Of a stretch of 64,000 nt of DNA, positions 29,235-38,276 are shown piece after piece. Within the stretch, counting starts at the first letter, position 1. Each line of letters opens with the position of its first letter. The DNA comes from Pseudonocardia thermophila (GTDB lineage Bacteria; Actinomycetota; Actinomycetes; Mycobacteriales; Pseudonocardiaceae). The position numbers were made by a program, and so were the translations under genes. The notes beneath the pieces were generated by a model. It did not search any database. It had not been told where the DNA came from and saw only the letters and a list, made by a program, of their open reading frames with translations. The stretch lies in the NCBI RefSeq assembly GCF_900142365.1, contig NZ_FRAP01000003.1:248001-312000 (forward strand). The letters run 5' to 3'.

Positions 29235-31016
29235 GTGGCACGCGAGTTCCGTACGGTCGGCGTGGTCGGCATGGGCACGATGGGTGCAGGCATCGTCGAG
29301 GTGTTCGCCCGCAACGGCCTGCAGGTCATCGCGGTCGAGGTCGACGACAAGGCGATCGAGGCGGGGCGCAAGCACCTCGAGGTCTCCACCGGTCGTGCGG
29401 TCTCCCGCGACAAGCTCAGCCAGGAGGACGCCGACGCGCTCCTGGCCCGCATCAGGACCACGACGTCCCTGGCCGACCTGGCCGACGCCGACCTCGTCGT
29501 GGAGGCGGTCCCGGAGAGCCTGGAGCTGAAGGCCCAGATCTTCGCCGAGGTGGACAAGGTCGTCCGGCCGGACGTCGTGCTGGCCTCCAACACCTCCTCG
29601 CTGTCGGTCACCGAGCTGGCGGTGCGCACCGGGCGGCCCGAGAAGGTCGTCGGGATGCACTTCTTCAACCCGGCGCCGGTGCAGCGGCTGGTCGAGGTCG
29701 TCCGCACGGTCGTCACCGAGCCCGACGTCATCGACGACATCAAGGCCTTCGCGGCCACGCTCGACAAGGTCCCCGTCGTCATCGGCGACCGCGCCGGCTT
29801 CATCGCCAACGCGCTGCTGTTCGGCTACCTGAACCACGCGGTGAAGATGTACGCCGAGCGCTACGCCACCCGCGAGGACCTCGACGCGGCCATGCGCTAC
29901 GGCTGCGGCTACCCGATGGGCCCGCTGGCGCTGCTCGACCTCATCGGTCTCGACACGGCCTACGAGATCCTCGAGACGATGTACGCCGAGTCGCGCAACC
30001 TCATGCACGCCCCGAATCCGCTGTTCAAGCAGATGATCACGGCGGGGCTGCTGGGGCGCAAGAGCGGTCGCGGCTTCTACACCTACGAGGCCCCGCACTC
30101 GCCGAAGATCGTCGACGACGAGCTGACCCCGAAGCCCGCCCAGGAGGATGACGTCCCGCTGCGCGACATCGCGCGGGTCGGCGTCGTCGGGACCGGCACC
30201 ATGGCCACCGGCATCGTGCAGGTGTTCGCCTCCGCCGGGTTCGACGTGGTCGTGCGCGGCCGCAGCGAGTCCAAGGTCGAGGGCGCGATCGGCGCGATCC
30301 GCAAGCAGCTGGACAAGGCCGTGGTGCGCGGCAAGCTGACCGAGGAGCAGCGCGCCGAGACGCTGGGCCGCATCACCGGCACCACCCGGCTCGAGGACCT
30401 CTCCGACGTCGATCTGGTCGTGGAGGCCGTCGCCGAGGAGCTGGACGTCAAGCGCGCGGTGTTCTCCGCGCTCGACGAGATCTGCAAGCCCGGCACGATC
30501 CTGGCCACCACCACGTCATCGCTGCCGGTCGTGGAGTGCGCCTCGGCCACCTCGCGCCCCGGCGACGTCATCGGCATGCACTTCTTCAACCCCGCGCCGG
30601 TGATGAAGCTGGTCGAGGTGGTCTCGACGATCACGACGGCGAAGGAGGTCGCGGCGACCGTCCGAGCGCTCTGCGAGCGGCTCGGCAAGGTGCCGGTGAG
30701 CTGCGGCGACCGCGCTGGGTTCATCGTGAACGCGCTGCTGTTCCCGTACCTGAACGACGCCGTGAAGATGCTGGAGGCGCACTACGCGACCGCCGACGAC
30801 ATCGACGCGGCCATGAAGACCGGCTGCGCGCTGCCGATGGGTCCGTTCGAGCTGCTCGACGTGGTCGGCCTGGACGTGTCGCTGGCCATCCAGCGCTCGC
30901 TCTACCGCGAGTTCCGGGTCTCCGGCTTCGCGCCGGCGCCGCTGCTGGAGCACCTGGTGACCGCGGGCCGGCTCGGCCGCAAGACCGGCCACGGATTCCG
31001 CGACTACACGCGCTGA
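29235..31016 (+). CDS. Tandem-duplicated 3-hydroxyacyl-CoA dehydrogenase
   Basis: The 593-residue protein is two 3-hydroxybutyryl-CoA dehydrogenases end to end. Module 1 (about 5-290) has GMGTMGAGI, NTSSLSV, MHFFNPAPV and ANALLFGYLN. Module 2 (about 310-593) has GTGTMATGI, TTSSLPV, MHFFNPAPV and NALLFPYLN. The Ser, His and Asn active-site residues are kept in both; module 2 has Ala at the third glycine of its NAD loop. It would reduce acetoacetyl-CoA or oxidise 3-hydroxyacyl-CoA. GTG 29235 follows GGCGGAGG. Confidence 0.92.
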   Translation: MAREFRTVGVVGMGTMGAGIVEVFARNGLQVIAVEVDDKAIEAGRKHLEVSTGRAVSRDKLSQEDADALLARIRTTTSLADLADADLVVEAVPESLELKAQIFAEVDKVVRPDVVLASNTSSLSVTELAVRTGRPEKVVGMHFFNPAPVQRLVEVVRTVVTEPDVIDDIKAFAATLDKVPVVIGDRAGFIANALLFGYLNHAVKMYAERYATREDLDAAMRYGCGYPMGPLALLDLIGLDTAYEILETMYAESRNLMHAPNPLFKQMITAGLLGRKSGRGFYTYEAPHSPKIVDDELTPKPAQEDDVPLRDIARVGVVGTGTMATGIVQVFASAGFDVVVRGRSESKVEGAIGAIRKQLDKAVVRGKLTEEQRAETLGRITGTTRLEDLSDVDLVVEAVAEELDVKRAVFSALDEICKPGTILATTTSSLPVVECASATSRPGDVIGMHFFNPAPVMKLVEVVSTITTAKEVAATVRALCERLGKVPVSCGDRAGFIVNALLFPYLNDAVKMLEAHYATADDIDAAMKTGCALPMGPFELLDVVGLDVSLAIQRSLYREFRVSGFAPAPLLEHLVTAGRLGRKTGHGFRDYTR

Positions 31017-31048
31017 TCAGCGACGGATCGATCAGGTACAGATAGCTC

Positions 31049-31330
31049 ATGGCACGTCGCCGACCGCAGCGGACTCCGCACGTCCCGCTGCGGTCGGCGG
31101 CGCTCACCACGCGCGAGTCGGGGCCGGACGGCGAGTGGTACGTGCGCACGATCAGCGGATCGTCGGCCGTGAAGGACTACCGCTGTCCCGGTTGCGACCA
31201 GATCGTGGCGCGCGGCACGCCGCACGTCGTCGCCTGGCCCGCGGGCGAGTACGGATCACTGGACGATCGCCGGCACTGGCACACGTCCTGCTGGCAGGCC
31301 CGCTACCGCAGGCGGCCGGAACGGCGCTGA
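31049..31330 (+). CDS. Small Cys/His protein, conserved in actinobacteria
   Basis: A 93-residue basic protein. After an Arg-rich start it contains YRCPGCDQIVARGTPHVV and HWHTSCWQARYRRR, giving one CxxC and an HxHxxC group that could bind one zinc ion. Relatives are commonly labelled ATP/GTP-binding protein, but I see no P-loop. Function unknown. It follows the HBD gene by 32 bases on the same strand. Confidence 0.75.
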   Translation: MARRRPQRTPHVPLRSAALTTRESGPDGEWYVRTISGSSAVKDYRCPGCDQIVARGTPHVVAWPAGEYGSLDDRRHWHTSCWQARYRRRPERR

Positions 31331-31345
31331 ACCCCAGCGCCGTCC

Positions 31346-32563
31346 TCAGCGGTGCGCCGGCTGCGGGCGCAGCGCGCGCCGGGTGGGGGAAGGCCGCCAG
31401 GCCTCGGAGTGCGCGGGGCCGTTGGTGCCGTTGTGCTCGGCCTTCTCCTGGCTCCCGTTGGCGGACACCGACTCCGGTGACGTCGCGGGTGCCGGGAACT
31501 CGACCTGCACCGAGCGCTCCTCCGGCAGCGGGCCGGTGTTCGCCACGATGCGGCTGATCTCGCCGCCGATGCGCTCCAGCTGCCCCGCGATCTTCCCGCG
31601 CAGCGCGGTCAGCTCCTCGACGGCGCGGTGGGCGCCGGCGACGATGTCCGCGGCCTGCTGGCGGGCCTTCGCCACGACCTGCTCGGCCTCCGCCGCGGCG
31701 GTCGCACGCAGCTCGCGCGCCTCGCGGCGGGCGTCCTCGACCTCGGTGCCCAGTGCCGCGATGGCCTCCATGCGCCGCTGGTCCATCGCGATGGTGAAGT
31801 CCTCCTCCACCTGGGCGCGCTTGGCCTCCGACTCGGCCCACAGGCGCGCCCGGCGTTCCTCGGCCTCGGCGTCGGCGGCGGCGATGGCAGCCTCCGTGGC
31901 CGCGCGCTTGTCGGCCAGCTCCTTGTGCACCCGCTCCTGCTCGGCCGCCAGCTCCGCGCGCGCCGCGGCGACCTCGGCCTCCGCCTCGCGGCGGAGGGTG
32001 GCGATCGCGGCGAGCTCGCGCTCCTTCTCCTCGGCCAGCGCCGCCATGGCGGCCTCGTGCTCGGCCGCGGCGGCACGACGCTGCTCCTCCAGCTCGTCGC
32101 GGGCCCTGTGGTGGCCCGCGATGGCGGCGTCGAGCTCAGCCTGAGTGTTCGCCCGCAGGGTGTCGGCGTCCGCGCGGGCCGTCGCGAGGATCCCGCGCGC
32201 GGTCTCCTCGGCCTCCGCGATCCGCCGCTCGGCCTGCGCCTGCGCCTTGGCGACGATCTCCGCCGCTTCGTCCTCGGCCAGCCGCAGCATCGAGCGCATG
32301 CGCTCGCTCATGTGCTGGACCGTGGTCGGCTGGCTGGTGAGGTTCTGCAGGTGCGCGCGCAGCCGCTCGGCCCGGGCTCTGGCCGCCTCCAGCTCCCGCT
32401 GCATCCCCTCGGCCTGGGCCACCGCGGCGGCCCGGTCGGTGTGCAGGATCTTGATCTCCGCGTCGAGCCGGCGCAGGTGCGCGTCCACCTGCGCCGGGTC
32501 GTAGCCTCGCCGGACGATCTCGAAGCCGGCCTCGACGGACAGCTCGTGGGGATCTGCGGCCAT
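31346..32563 (-). CDS. DivIVA-domain coiled-coil protein
   Basis: The 405-residue protein starts with a DivIVA-like motif (FEIVRRGYDPAQVDAHLRRL), followed by about 300 residues of Ala/Glu/Arg coiled coil and a polar tail rich in Pro and Ser. Such proteins act as cytoskeletal scaffolds or polar-growth factors in actinobacteria. ATG 32563 was chosen over GTG 32572 because TACTGT lies exactly 7 bases upstream. Tail and coiled coil show no break. Confidence 0.85.
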   Translation of the reverse strand: MAADPHELSVEAGFEIVRRGYDPAQVDAHLRRLDAEIKILHTDRAAAVAQAEGMQRELEAARARAERLRAHLQNLTSQPTTVQHMSERMRSMLRLAEDEAAEIVAKAQAQAERRIAEAEETARGILATARADADTLRANTQAELDAAIAGHHRARDELEEQRRAAAAEHEAAMAALAEEKERELAAIATLRREAEAEVAAARAELAAEQERVHKELADKRAATEAAIAAADAEAEERRARLWAESEAKRAQVEEDFTIAMDQRRMEAIAALGTEVEDARREARELRATAAAEAEQVVAKARQQAADIVAGAHRAVEELTALRGKIAGQLERIGGEISRIVANTGPLPEERSVQVEFPAPATSPESVSANGSQEKAEHNGTNGPAHSEAWRPSPTRRALRPQPAHR

Positions 32564-32662
32564 GCGGGTCACAGTAGCGGGGCGACCCGGTCGGATCGTG
32601 GTTGCCTCTGCAACGTCGTGGCCTTCCTCACTCTTCCAGGTGGCGCTCTTCCAGGTGGCGGC

Positions 32663-33994
32663 TCAGGTGTTGCGGAAGCGGTTGATCGCGTCGATGTGCT
32701 GCTCGCGGAACTCCGGGTCGGTGACGCCCAGGCCCTCCTGCGGGGCGAGGGCGAGCACGCCCACCTTGCCCTGGTGGCTGTTCGTGTGGACGTCGTAGGC
32801 CGCCTGGCCGGTCTGCTCGAGCGGGTAGACCTTCGACAGCGTCGGGTGGATGCGCCCCTTCGCGATGAGCCGGTTGGCCTCCCACGACTCGCGGTAGTTC
32901 GCGAAGTGCGAGCCGACGATGCGCTTGAGGTTCATCCACAGGTACCGGTTGTCGTACTGGTGCTGGTACCCCGAGGTGGAGGCGCACGTGACGATCGTGC
33001 CGCCGCGGCGGGCGACGAAGACGCTCGCGCCGAAGGTCTCCCGGCCCGGGTGCTCGAACACGATGTCCGGGTCTTCGCCGCCGGTGAGCTCCCGGATCTT
33101 CGCGCCGAACCGCCGCCACTCCGACGGGTCCTGGGTGTGCTCGTCCTTCCAGAACCTGTAGCCCTCGGCGGCGCGGTCGATGATCAGCTCGGCGCCCATC
33201 TTCCGACACAGTTCGGCCTTGTCGGGCGAGGAGACCACGCAGACCGGGATGGCACCGCCGTTGAGCGCGAACTGCGTCGCGTACGAGCCGAGGCCGCCGG
33301 ACGCGCCCCAGATGAGCACGATGTCGCCCTGCTTCATGCCGGCGCCGTTGTGGGAGACGAGCTGGCGGTACGCGGTCGAGTTGACCAGCCCCGGGCAGGC
33401 CGCCTCCTCCCAGGTGAGGTGGGCGGGCTTGGGCATCAGCTGGTTGGCCTTCACCAGCGCGAGCTCGGCGAGCCCGCCGAAGTTCGTCTCGAACCCCCAG
33501 ATCCGCTGCTCGGGGTCCATCATCGTGTCGTCGTGGCCGTCGGGGGCCTCGAGCTCGACGGACAGGCAGTGCGCCACGACCTGGTCGCCCGGCTTCCAGC
33601 GCTCCACGCCGGGGCCGGTGCGCAGCACGACGCCGGACATGTCCGACCCGACGACGTGGTAGGGCAGGTCGTGGCGCTTGGTCAGCGCCGACAGCTTGCC
33701 GTAACGCTTGAGGAAACCGAACGTCGGCAGCGGCTCGAAGATCGAGGTCCAGACGGTGTTGTAGTTGATGGCGCTGGCCATCACCGCGACGAGGGCCTCG
33801 CCGGGAGCGAGCTCGGGCGTCGCGACCTCGTCCAGGTGCAGGCTCTTCCGCGGGTCCTTCTCGCGGGTGGGGATGCCCGCGAACATCTCCACCTCGTCCT
33901 CGTGAACGGTGACGCCCCGGTAGTGGTCGGGGACGGCCAGCCCGGCGAGGGCGTCGAACTCCCCGGCGAGGATGGCGTCGCGGATCTCCTGCAC
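32663..33994 (-). CDS. ccr: Crotonyl-CoA carboxylase/reductase
   Basis: Ccr reduces crotonyl-CoA with NADPH and fixes CO2 to give (2S)-ethylmalonyl-CoA. The 443-residue protein has the medium-chain reductase fold with WGASGGLGSYATQFA (about 229-243) and begins with the Ccr-specific N-terminus. The four CO2-pocket residues known from the Kitasatospora enzyme (Asn81, Phe170, Glu171, His365) all align here as Asn79, Phe168, Glu169 and His363, a constant shift of two. GTG 33994 has GGAGG at normal spacing; an open extension to 34090 would cover the promoter. Confidence 0.95.
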   Translation of the reverse strand: MQEIRDAILAGEFDALAGLAVPDHYRGVTVHEDEVEMFAGIPTREKDPRKSLHLDEVATPELAPGEALVAVMASAINYNTVWTSIFEPLPTFGFLKRYGKLSALTKRHDLPYHVVGSDMSGVVLRTGPGVERWKPGDQVVAHCLSVELEAPDGHDDTMMDPEQRIWGFETNFGGLAELALVKANQLMPKPAHLTWEEAACPGLVNSTAYRQLVSHNGAGMKQGDIVLIWGASGGLGSYATQFALNGGAIPVCVVSSPDKAELCRKMGAELIIDRAAEGYRFWKDEHTQDPSEWRRFGAKIRELTGGEDPDIVFEHPGRETFGASVFVARRGGTIVTCASTSGYQHQYDNRYLWMNLKRIVGSHFANYRESWEANRLIAKGRIHPTLSKVYPLEQTGQAAYDVHTNSHQGKVGVLALAPQEGLGVTDPEFREQHIDAINRFRNT

Positions 33995-34034
33995 GGCTCG
34001 GCCTCCGATGGTCGGTCGTGGACGGGTGGAATCC

Positions 34035-34093
34035 CGTTTGCTTGGTATCCCACAGGCTACTGCGCGGTATAGTAACCACCTGTGGGGCAAACG
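34035..34093. promoter_or_regulatory. Two-tier dyad in the ccr upstream region
   Basis: Inner arms CCCACAGG (34049-34056) and CCTGTGGG (34079-34086), outer arms CGTTTGC (34035-34041) and GCAAACG (34087-34093). The inner spacer holds the near-palindrome GGTATAGTAACC. It lies 41-99 bases before the ccr GTG. Confidence 0.6.
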
Positions 34094-34123
34094 GCTGTGT
34101 CGCGCGACACCCGCCTCGCCGGC

Positions 34124-34591
34124 TCAGTGCCCGTGGGGCTCCGCAGCCGGCTCCACGAGCTCGACCAGCACCCCGCCCGCGTCCTTCGGGTGCACGAAGT
34201 TGATCCGCGAGTTCGCCGTGCCCCGGCGCGGCTCGTCGTACAGCAGGCGCACACCCTTCGCGCGCAGCTCCGCGCAGGTCGCGTCGATGTCCGCCACCCG
34301 GTAGGCCATCTGCTGGATGCCCGGACCGTTGCGGTCGAGGAACTTGCCGATCGGGGAGTCCGGGCGCAGCGGCGCCAGCAGCTGGATCTGCGTCTCGGAA
34401 CCACCCGGCGCCGAGAGCATCGCCTCGCGGACGCCCTGCTCCTCGTTCACCTCGACGTGCGTCGCGACCAACCCGAAGGTCTTGCCGTACCACGCGATCG
34501 CCGCGTCCAGGTCCGGCACCGCGATGCCGACGTGGTCCACCGCGAGGACACCGTGCTCGGGCACGGTCTGCTCTGCCAAGGTCTCAGCCAT
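34124..34591 (-). CDS. Ethylmalonyl-CoA/methylmalonyl-CoA epimerase
   Basis: The 155-residue VOC-fold metalloenzyme interconverts the 2R and 2S forms of branched malonyl-CoAs. Metal and active-site motifs are [28 protein letters not shown] and [15 protein letters not shown]. Beside ccr it would prepare ethylmalonyl-CoA for MeaA. TACTGT lies 6 bases before ATG 34591. Upstream of ccr in the same direction but with a separate ccr promoter region between them. Confidence 0.92.
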   Translation of the reverse strand: MAETLAEQTVPEHGVLAVDHVGIAVPDLDAAIAWYGKTFGLVATHVEVNEEQGVREAMLSAPGGSETQIQLLAPLRPDSPIGKFLDRNGPGIQQMAYRVADIDATCAELRAKGVRLLYDEPRRGTANSRINFVHPKDAGGVLVELVEPAAEPHGH

Positions 34592-34731
34592 GGCCGGACA
34601 GTAACCCGCAGGCCCGGGCCAGGGGGTCTGTGCGCCTCGTCACCGCCGGATCGCGTCTCATCGCCGCAGCAACCACAGCATCCCGCAGGTATGGTCGCGG
34701 CGACCTGGCCGCCGCAGTCGCAGGAGGAAAC

Positions 34732-35925
34732 GTGTCCGGATCAGTGATCGTCAACGGTGCGCGCACGCCGATGGGTCGGCTGTTGGGCAACCTGAAGGAC
34801 TTCAGCGGTGTCCAGCTGGGCAGCATCGCGATCAAGGCGGCGCTCGAGCGCGCCGGTGTGGCCCCCGACCAGGTCGACTACGTGATCATGGGCCAGGTGC
34901 TCACCGCGGGCGCCGGGCAGATGCCCGCCCGCCAGGCCGCGGTGGCCGCCGGCATCCCGATGTCGGTGCCCGCCATCACGATCAACAAGGTCTGCCTGTC
35001 CGGGCTCAACGCCATCGCGCTGGCCGACCAGCTGATCCGCGCCGGGGAGTGCGAGATCGTCGTCGCCGGCGGGCAGGAGTCGATGACGCAGGCCCCGCAC
35101 CTGCTCGCCAAGTCGCGCTCCGGATTCAAGTACGGCGACGTGACGATGCTCGACCACATGGCCTACGACGGCCTGCACGACGCCTACGACCAGGTGTCGA
35201 TGGGCCATTCGACGGAGAAGCACAACACCCGCTACAACCTCACCCGCGAGGAGCAGGACGCCTTCGGCGCCGCCTCGCACCAGCGCGCCGGCAAGGCGAT
35301 CGCCGCGGGCCTGTTCGCCGAGGAGATCACCCCGGTGACGATCCCGCAGCGCAAGGGCGACCCGATCGTCATCGACTCCGACGAGGGCGTGCGCCCCGAC
35401 ACCACCGTCGAGACCCTCGCCAAGCTGCGCCCGGCGTTCTCCGCCGACGGCACCATCACCGCCGGCTCGTCCTCGCCGATCTCCGACGGGGCCGCGGCCG
35501 TCGTCGTGATGAGCAAGGCGAAGGCGCAGGAGCTGGGCCTGTCCTGGATCGCCGAGATCGGGGCGCACGGCATGGTCGCCGGGCCGGACGACTCCAGCCT
35601 GCACGAGCAGCCCGCCAACGCGATCATCGCCGCCTGCGAGAAGGAGGGCGTCAAGCCGACCGACCTCGACGTGGTCGAGATCAACGAGGCGTTCGCCGCC
35701 GTCGGCATCGTCTCGACCCGCAAGCTCGGCATCGACCCGGAGAAGGTCAACCCCAACGGCGGCGCCATCGCGCTCGGGCACCCCATCGGCGCCTCGGGTG
35801 CGCGGTTGGTCCTGCACCTCGCGCTGGAGCTCAAGCGGCGCGGCGGCGGGATCGGCGCGGCGGCGCTCTGCGGTGGTGGCGGGCAGGGCGACGCGCTGAT
35901 CCTGCGCGTCCCGGCCGCCTCCTGA
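34732..35925 (+). CDS. Acetyl-CoA acetyltransferase
   Basis: The 397-residue thiolase makes acetoacetyl-CoA from two acetyl-CoA or runs in reverse. The nucleophile is Cys88-89 in [21 protein letters not shown] carries the active-site His and CGGGGQGDA the second Cys. AGGAGG precedes GTG 34732. The frame is open upstream but lacks family sequence. Ten bases separate it from meaB. It probably provides the first step of the ethylmalonyl-CoA route and can serve beta-oxidation. Confidence 0.93.
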   Translation: MSGSVIVNGARTPMGRLLGNLKDFSGVQLGSIAIKAALERAGVAPDQVDYVIMGQVLTAGAGQMPARQAAVAAGIPMSVPAITINKVCLSGLNAIALADQLIRAGECEIVVAGGQESMTQAPHLLAKSRSGFKYGDVTMLDHMAYDGLHDAYDQVSMGHSTEKHNTRYNLTREEQDAFGAASHQRAGKAIAAGLFAEEITPVTIPQRKGDPIVIDSDEGVRPDTTVETLAKLRPAFSADGTITAGSSSPISDGAAAVVVMSKAKAQELGLSWIAEIGAHGMVAGPDDSSLHEQPANAIIAACEKEGVKPTDLDVVEINEAFAAVGIVSTRKLGIDPEKVNPNGGAIALGHPIGASGARLVLHLALELKRRGGGIGAAALCGGGGQGDALILRVPAAS

Positions 35926-35935
35926 GCAGCGCGGG

Positions 35936-36934
35936 ATGGCGAGCGGGCCGGACGTCGCCGAGCTCGTCGAGCGGGCGCGCACGGGTGAGCCGCTCGCCGT
36001 CTCGCGGCTCATCTCCCTCGTCGACACCGATCGCGGCCGCCACGAACGCCTGCGCGAGGTGGCGGCCGCGCTCGCCCCGCACACGGGGCACGCGCACGTC
36101 GTCGGCCTGACCGGGCCGCCCGGGGTGGGCAAGTCCACCACCACGTCGGCCCTGGTGGCGGCCCTGCGCAGGCAGGGCCGCCGGGTCGGCGTGCTCGCGG
36201 TCGACCCGTCGTCGCCGTTCTCCGGCGGCGCGCTGCTCGGCGACCGCGTGCGGATGGCCGAGCACGCCACCGACGACGGCGTGTTCATCCGCTCCCTGGC
36301 CACCCGGGGCCACCTCGGTGGCCTCTCCTGGTCGACCCCGCAGGCGCTGCGCGTGCTCGACGCCGCCGGGTTCGACACGGTGCTCGTCGAGACCGTGGGC
36401 GTCGGCCAGTCCGAGATCGACGTGGTCGGGCTCGCCGACACCACCGTCGTGCTGCTCGCTCCCGGGATGGGCGACGGCATCCAGGCAGTGAAGGCGGGCA
36501 TCCTCGAGATCGGCGATCTCTTCGTCGTGAACAAGGCCGACCGGGACGGCGCCGCCCAGACGGTGCGGGACCTTCGGCACATGCTCTCGCTCGGCCGCGA
36601 GGACGGGCTGCCGGGCGGCGCCGGCGAGCGCGCCGGCGGCTGCTGGCGCCCGGTCGTGGTGCGCACGGTCGCGGCGCGGAACGAGGGCATCGACGAACTC
36701 GTCGCCGAGCTGGACCGGCACCGGGCATGGCTCGACGAGTCCGGCGGCCGCGAGCGCCGGCGCCGGGCCCGGGCGGCCGCGGAGATCGAGGCCATCGCGG
36801 TCGAGCGGGTGCGGGCGCGGTACGGGGAGATCCGGGGGCGCAGCGCGTTGCCGGAGCTGGCCGCGCGGGTGGCGGCCGGGGAACTGGACCCGTACGCGGC
36901 GGCGGACGAGCTGGAACGAGCGGTCGGGATGTGA
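35936..36934 (+). CDS. meaB: Acyl-CoA mutase-associated GTPase MeaB
   Basis: The 332-residue G3E-type GTPase protects and reloads B12-dependent mutases. The P-loop is GPPGVGKSTT (about 60-69), followed by VDPSSPFSGGALLGDR, the ETVGVGQSE switch and NKADRDGA base recognition. It follows the thiolase gene by 10 bases, with the probable client MeaA encoded 22 kb away. Confidence 0.94.
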   Translation: MASGPDVAELVERARTGEPLAVSRLISLVDTDRGRHERLREVAAALAPHTGHAHVVGLTGPPGVGKSTTTSALVAALRRQGRRVGVLAVDPSSPFSGGALLGDRVRMAEHATDDGVFIRSLATRGHLGGLSWSTPQALRVLDAAGFDTVLVETVGVGQSEIDVVGLADTTVVLLAPGMGDGIQAVKAGILEIGDLFVVNKADRDGAAQTVRDLRHMLSLGREDGLPGGAGERAGGCWRPVVVRTVAARNEGIDELVAELDRHRAWLDESGGRERRRRARAAAEIEAIAVERVRARYGEIRGRSALPELAARVAAGELDPYAAADELERAVGM

Positions 36935-36975
36935 GGCGGGCACCTGAAGCCCTGACTGAAACCCTGAGCCTGGAG

Positions 36976-37028
36976 GCAACGAACGGCACTCTCGTCCACT
37001 CCGAGTGGACGAGAGTGCCGTTCGTTGC
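36976..37028. terminator. Perfect 53-bp palindrome between convergent genes
   Basis: Arms of 26 bases, starting GCAACGAACGGCACTCTCG, match exactly around one central base. It lies between meaB and the convergent XRE gene and would form a very stable hairpin on either transcript. Confidence 0.8.
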
Positions 37029-37054
37029 GTTCGTGGGCTGTGTGCGCGCTGTGG

Positions 37055-38194
37055 TCAGGGTGCGGTGGTGCCCGGCTCAGGCGCACTCCGGGCTTCGGTG
37101 AGCGTGCTCCGAGCGCGCAGCCGCTGCGTGATCCGCGGGGCGCCGATGCGCGCGGCGAGGTCCGTGGCTGCGCGCGCGTGCCGGGCCGCCTCCTCCGGCT
37201 CCTGCCCCGTCAGGCTGAGCGCGAGATCGGCGTGCAGGTCGGCGCGTTCGCGCACGGTGGGTGGATCGGCGGCGAGGGCGCGCCGCAACGGGTCGGTCGC
37301 GGTGCGATCGCCGAGGGTGAGCAGGGCGCGGCCCCAGCAACCGTGGAGCGCGGCGGCGCTGATCGACACCGCGGGACGCACCTGGTCGACGGTGACCCCG
37401 GCCGCCGCGTACGCCTGCTCGGCGGCCGAGCGGTCGCCCGTGGCCGCGGCGGCGCGGCAGCGGGCCAGCGCCAGGTGGAGCGCAGGTTCGCCGTCGACGG
37501 CGGGCTCGTCGGCGAGCAGGTCTAGCGCGGTGCCCGGCGCGCCGAGATCGACCAGCACGTCCGCCAGTCCTGCGGCCGCCCTGGCGCGCAGGGCCGGGGT
37601 GTCGGCCTCGGTCGCTGCGGCGTGCGCGGTGCGGAAGGTTCGCCAGGCCACATCGGGATCGCCGGCGTCGAGGGCGTGGTGGCCCGCCAGCGCTGCGGCC
37701 TCGGCCAGCACGGCCGCGACCGGCCGGCGCCGGGCCGCGGTCGGGTAGTGCAGCAGCAGCTCCGCCAGCTGCGCGACGAGCGCCCGCAGTGGGCCCGCCG
37801 TCCCCGCTGCACCCAGCTCGGCGTCGAGCCGATGGGTGAGCGCGATCTGCTCGCGCCACAGCGCCACGGCCCCGTCGTCGATGGCGGCCGCCGCGGCGAG
37901 CCGGCCGCGCAGGTCTGCACCCGGGTCCGGTCCCGCGGGGGCGAGCCCCAGCTCCGCCATCGATCGCCCGTACAGCTCGGCGAGCAGTTCCCGGTAGTGC
38001 GGCTCGGGCAGTGCGTGCCCGTTCTCCCAGCGGGACAGCTGTGTCTTCAGGCTCGCCGGCGCGGCGGCCGGAGCGCCGCGCGACTCGGCCAGCGCGACCA
38101 GCCGCCGCGCCGCCTCGGACTGCGACATCCCGGCGGTGACGCGGGCCGACCGGAGCGCGGTCGCGGGTTCGCCGGCGGACGGGGGCGGATGCAC
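37055..38194 (-). CDS. XRE-type regulator with TPR-like C-terminal region
   Basis: About 379 residues. The N-terminal helix-turn-helix is interrupted by an Ala/Pro loop (RVTAGMSQSEAARRLVAL, then LKTQLSRWENGHALP). The remaining 300 residues are Ala-rich paired helices like TPRs, a layout seen in actinobacterial signal-responsive regulators. GTG 38194 is supported by a near-ideal promoter: TTGACG, 17 bases, CATCCT, 7 bases, GTG. An earlier GTG at 38233 would lie over the -35 region. Divergent from a small Cys/His protein. Confidence 0.78.
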   Translation of the reverse strand: MHPPPSAGEPATALRSARVTAGMSQSEAARRLVALAESRGAPAAAPASLKTQLSRWENGHALPEPHYRELLAELYGRSMAELGLAPAGPDPGADLRGRLAAAAAIDDGAVALWREQIALTHRLDAELGAAGTAGPLRALVAQLAELLLHYPTAARRRPVAAVLAEAAALAGHHALDAGDPDVAWRTFRTAHAAATEADTPALRARAAAGLADVLVDLGAPGTALDLLADEPAVDGEPALHLALARCRAAAATGDRSAAEQAYAAAGVTVDQVRPAVSISAAALHGCWGRALLTLGDRTATDPLRRALAADPPTVRERADLHADLALSLTGQEPEEAARHARAATDLAARIGAPRITQRLRARSTLTEARSAPEPGTTAP

Positions 38195-38201
38195 GCTCCC
38201 G

Positions 38202-38259
38202 AGGATGTCGGTGCCCGCCGCTACCGTCAACACCGTTGACGCACCACCGCGTCAACACC
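38202..38259. promoter_or_regulatory. XRE promoter and operator
   Basis: Minus-strand -35 TTGACG (38225-38230) and -10 CATCCT (38202-38207). GTCAAC-ACC-GTTGAC (38226-38240) is a perfect dyad over the -35, and GTCAACACC recurs at 38251-38259. This suggests autoregulation. Confidence 0.6.
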
Positions 38260-38276
38260 TCCGGGAGGAGACGGTC

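Noticed and set aside
33995..34090. N-terminal extension of Ccr
   Set aside because: It would cover the dyad and promoter; GTG 33994 has a good ribosome-binding site and gives family length and residue numbering.
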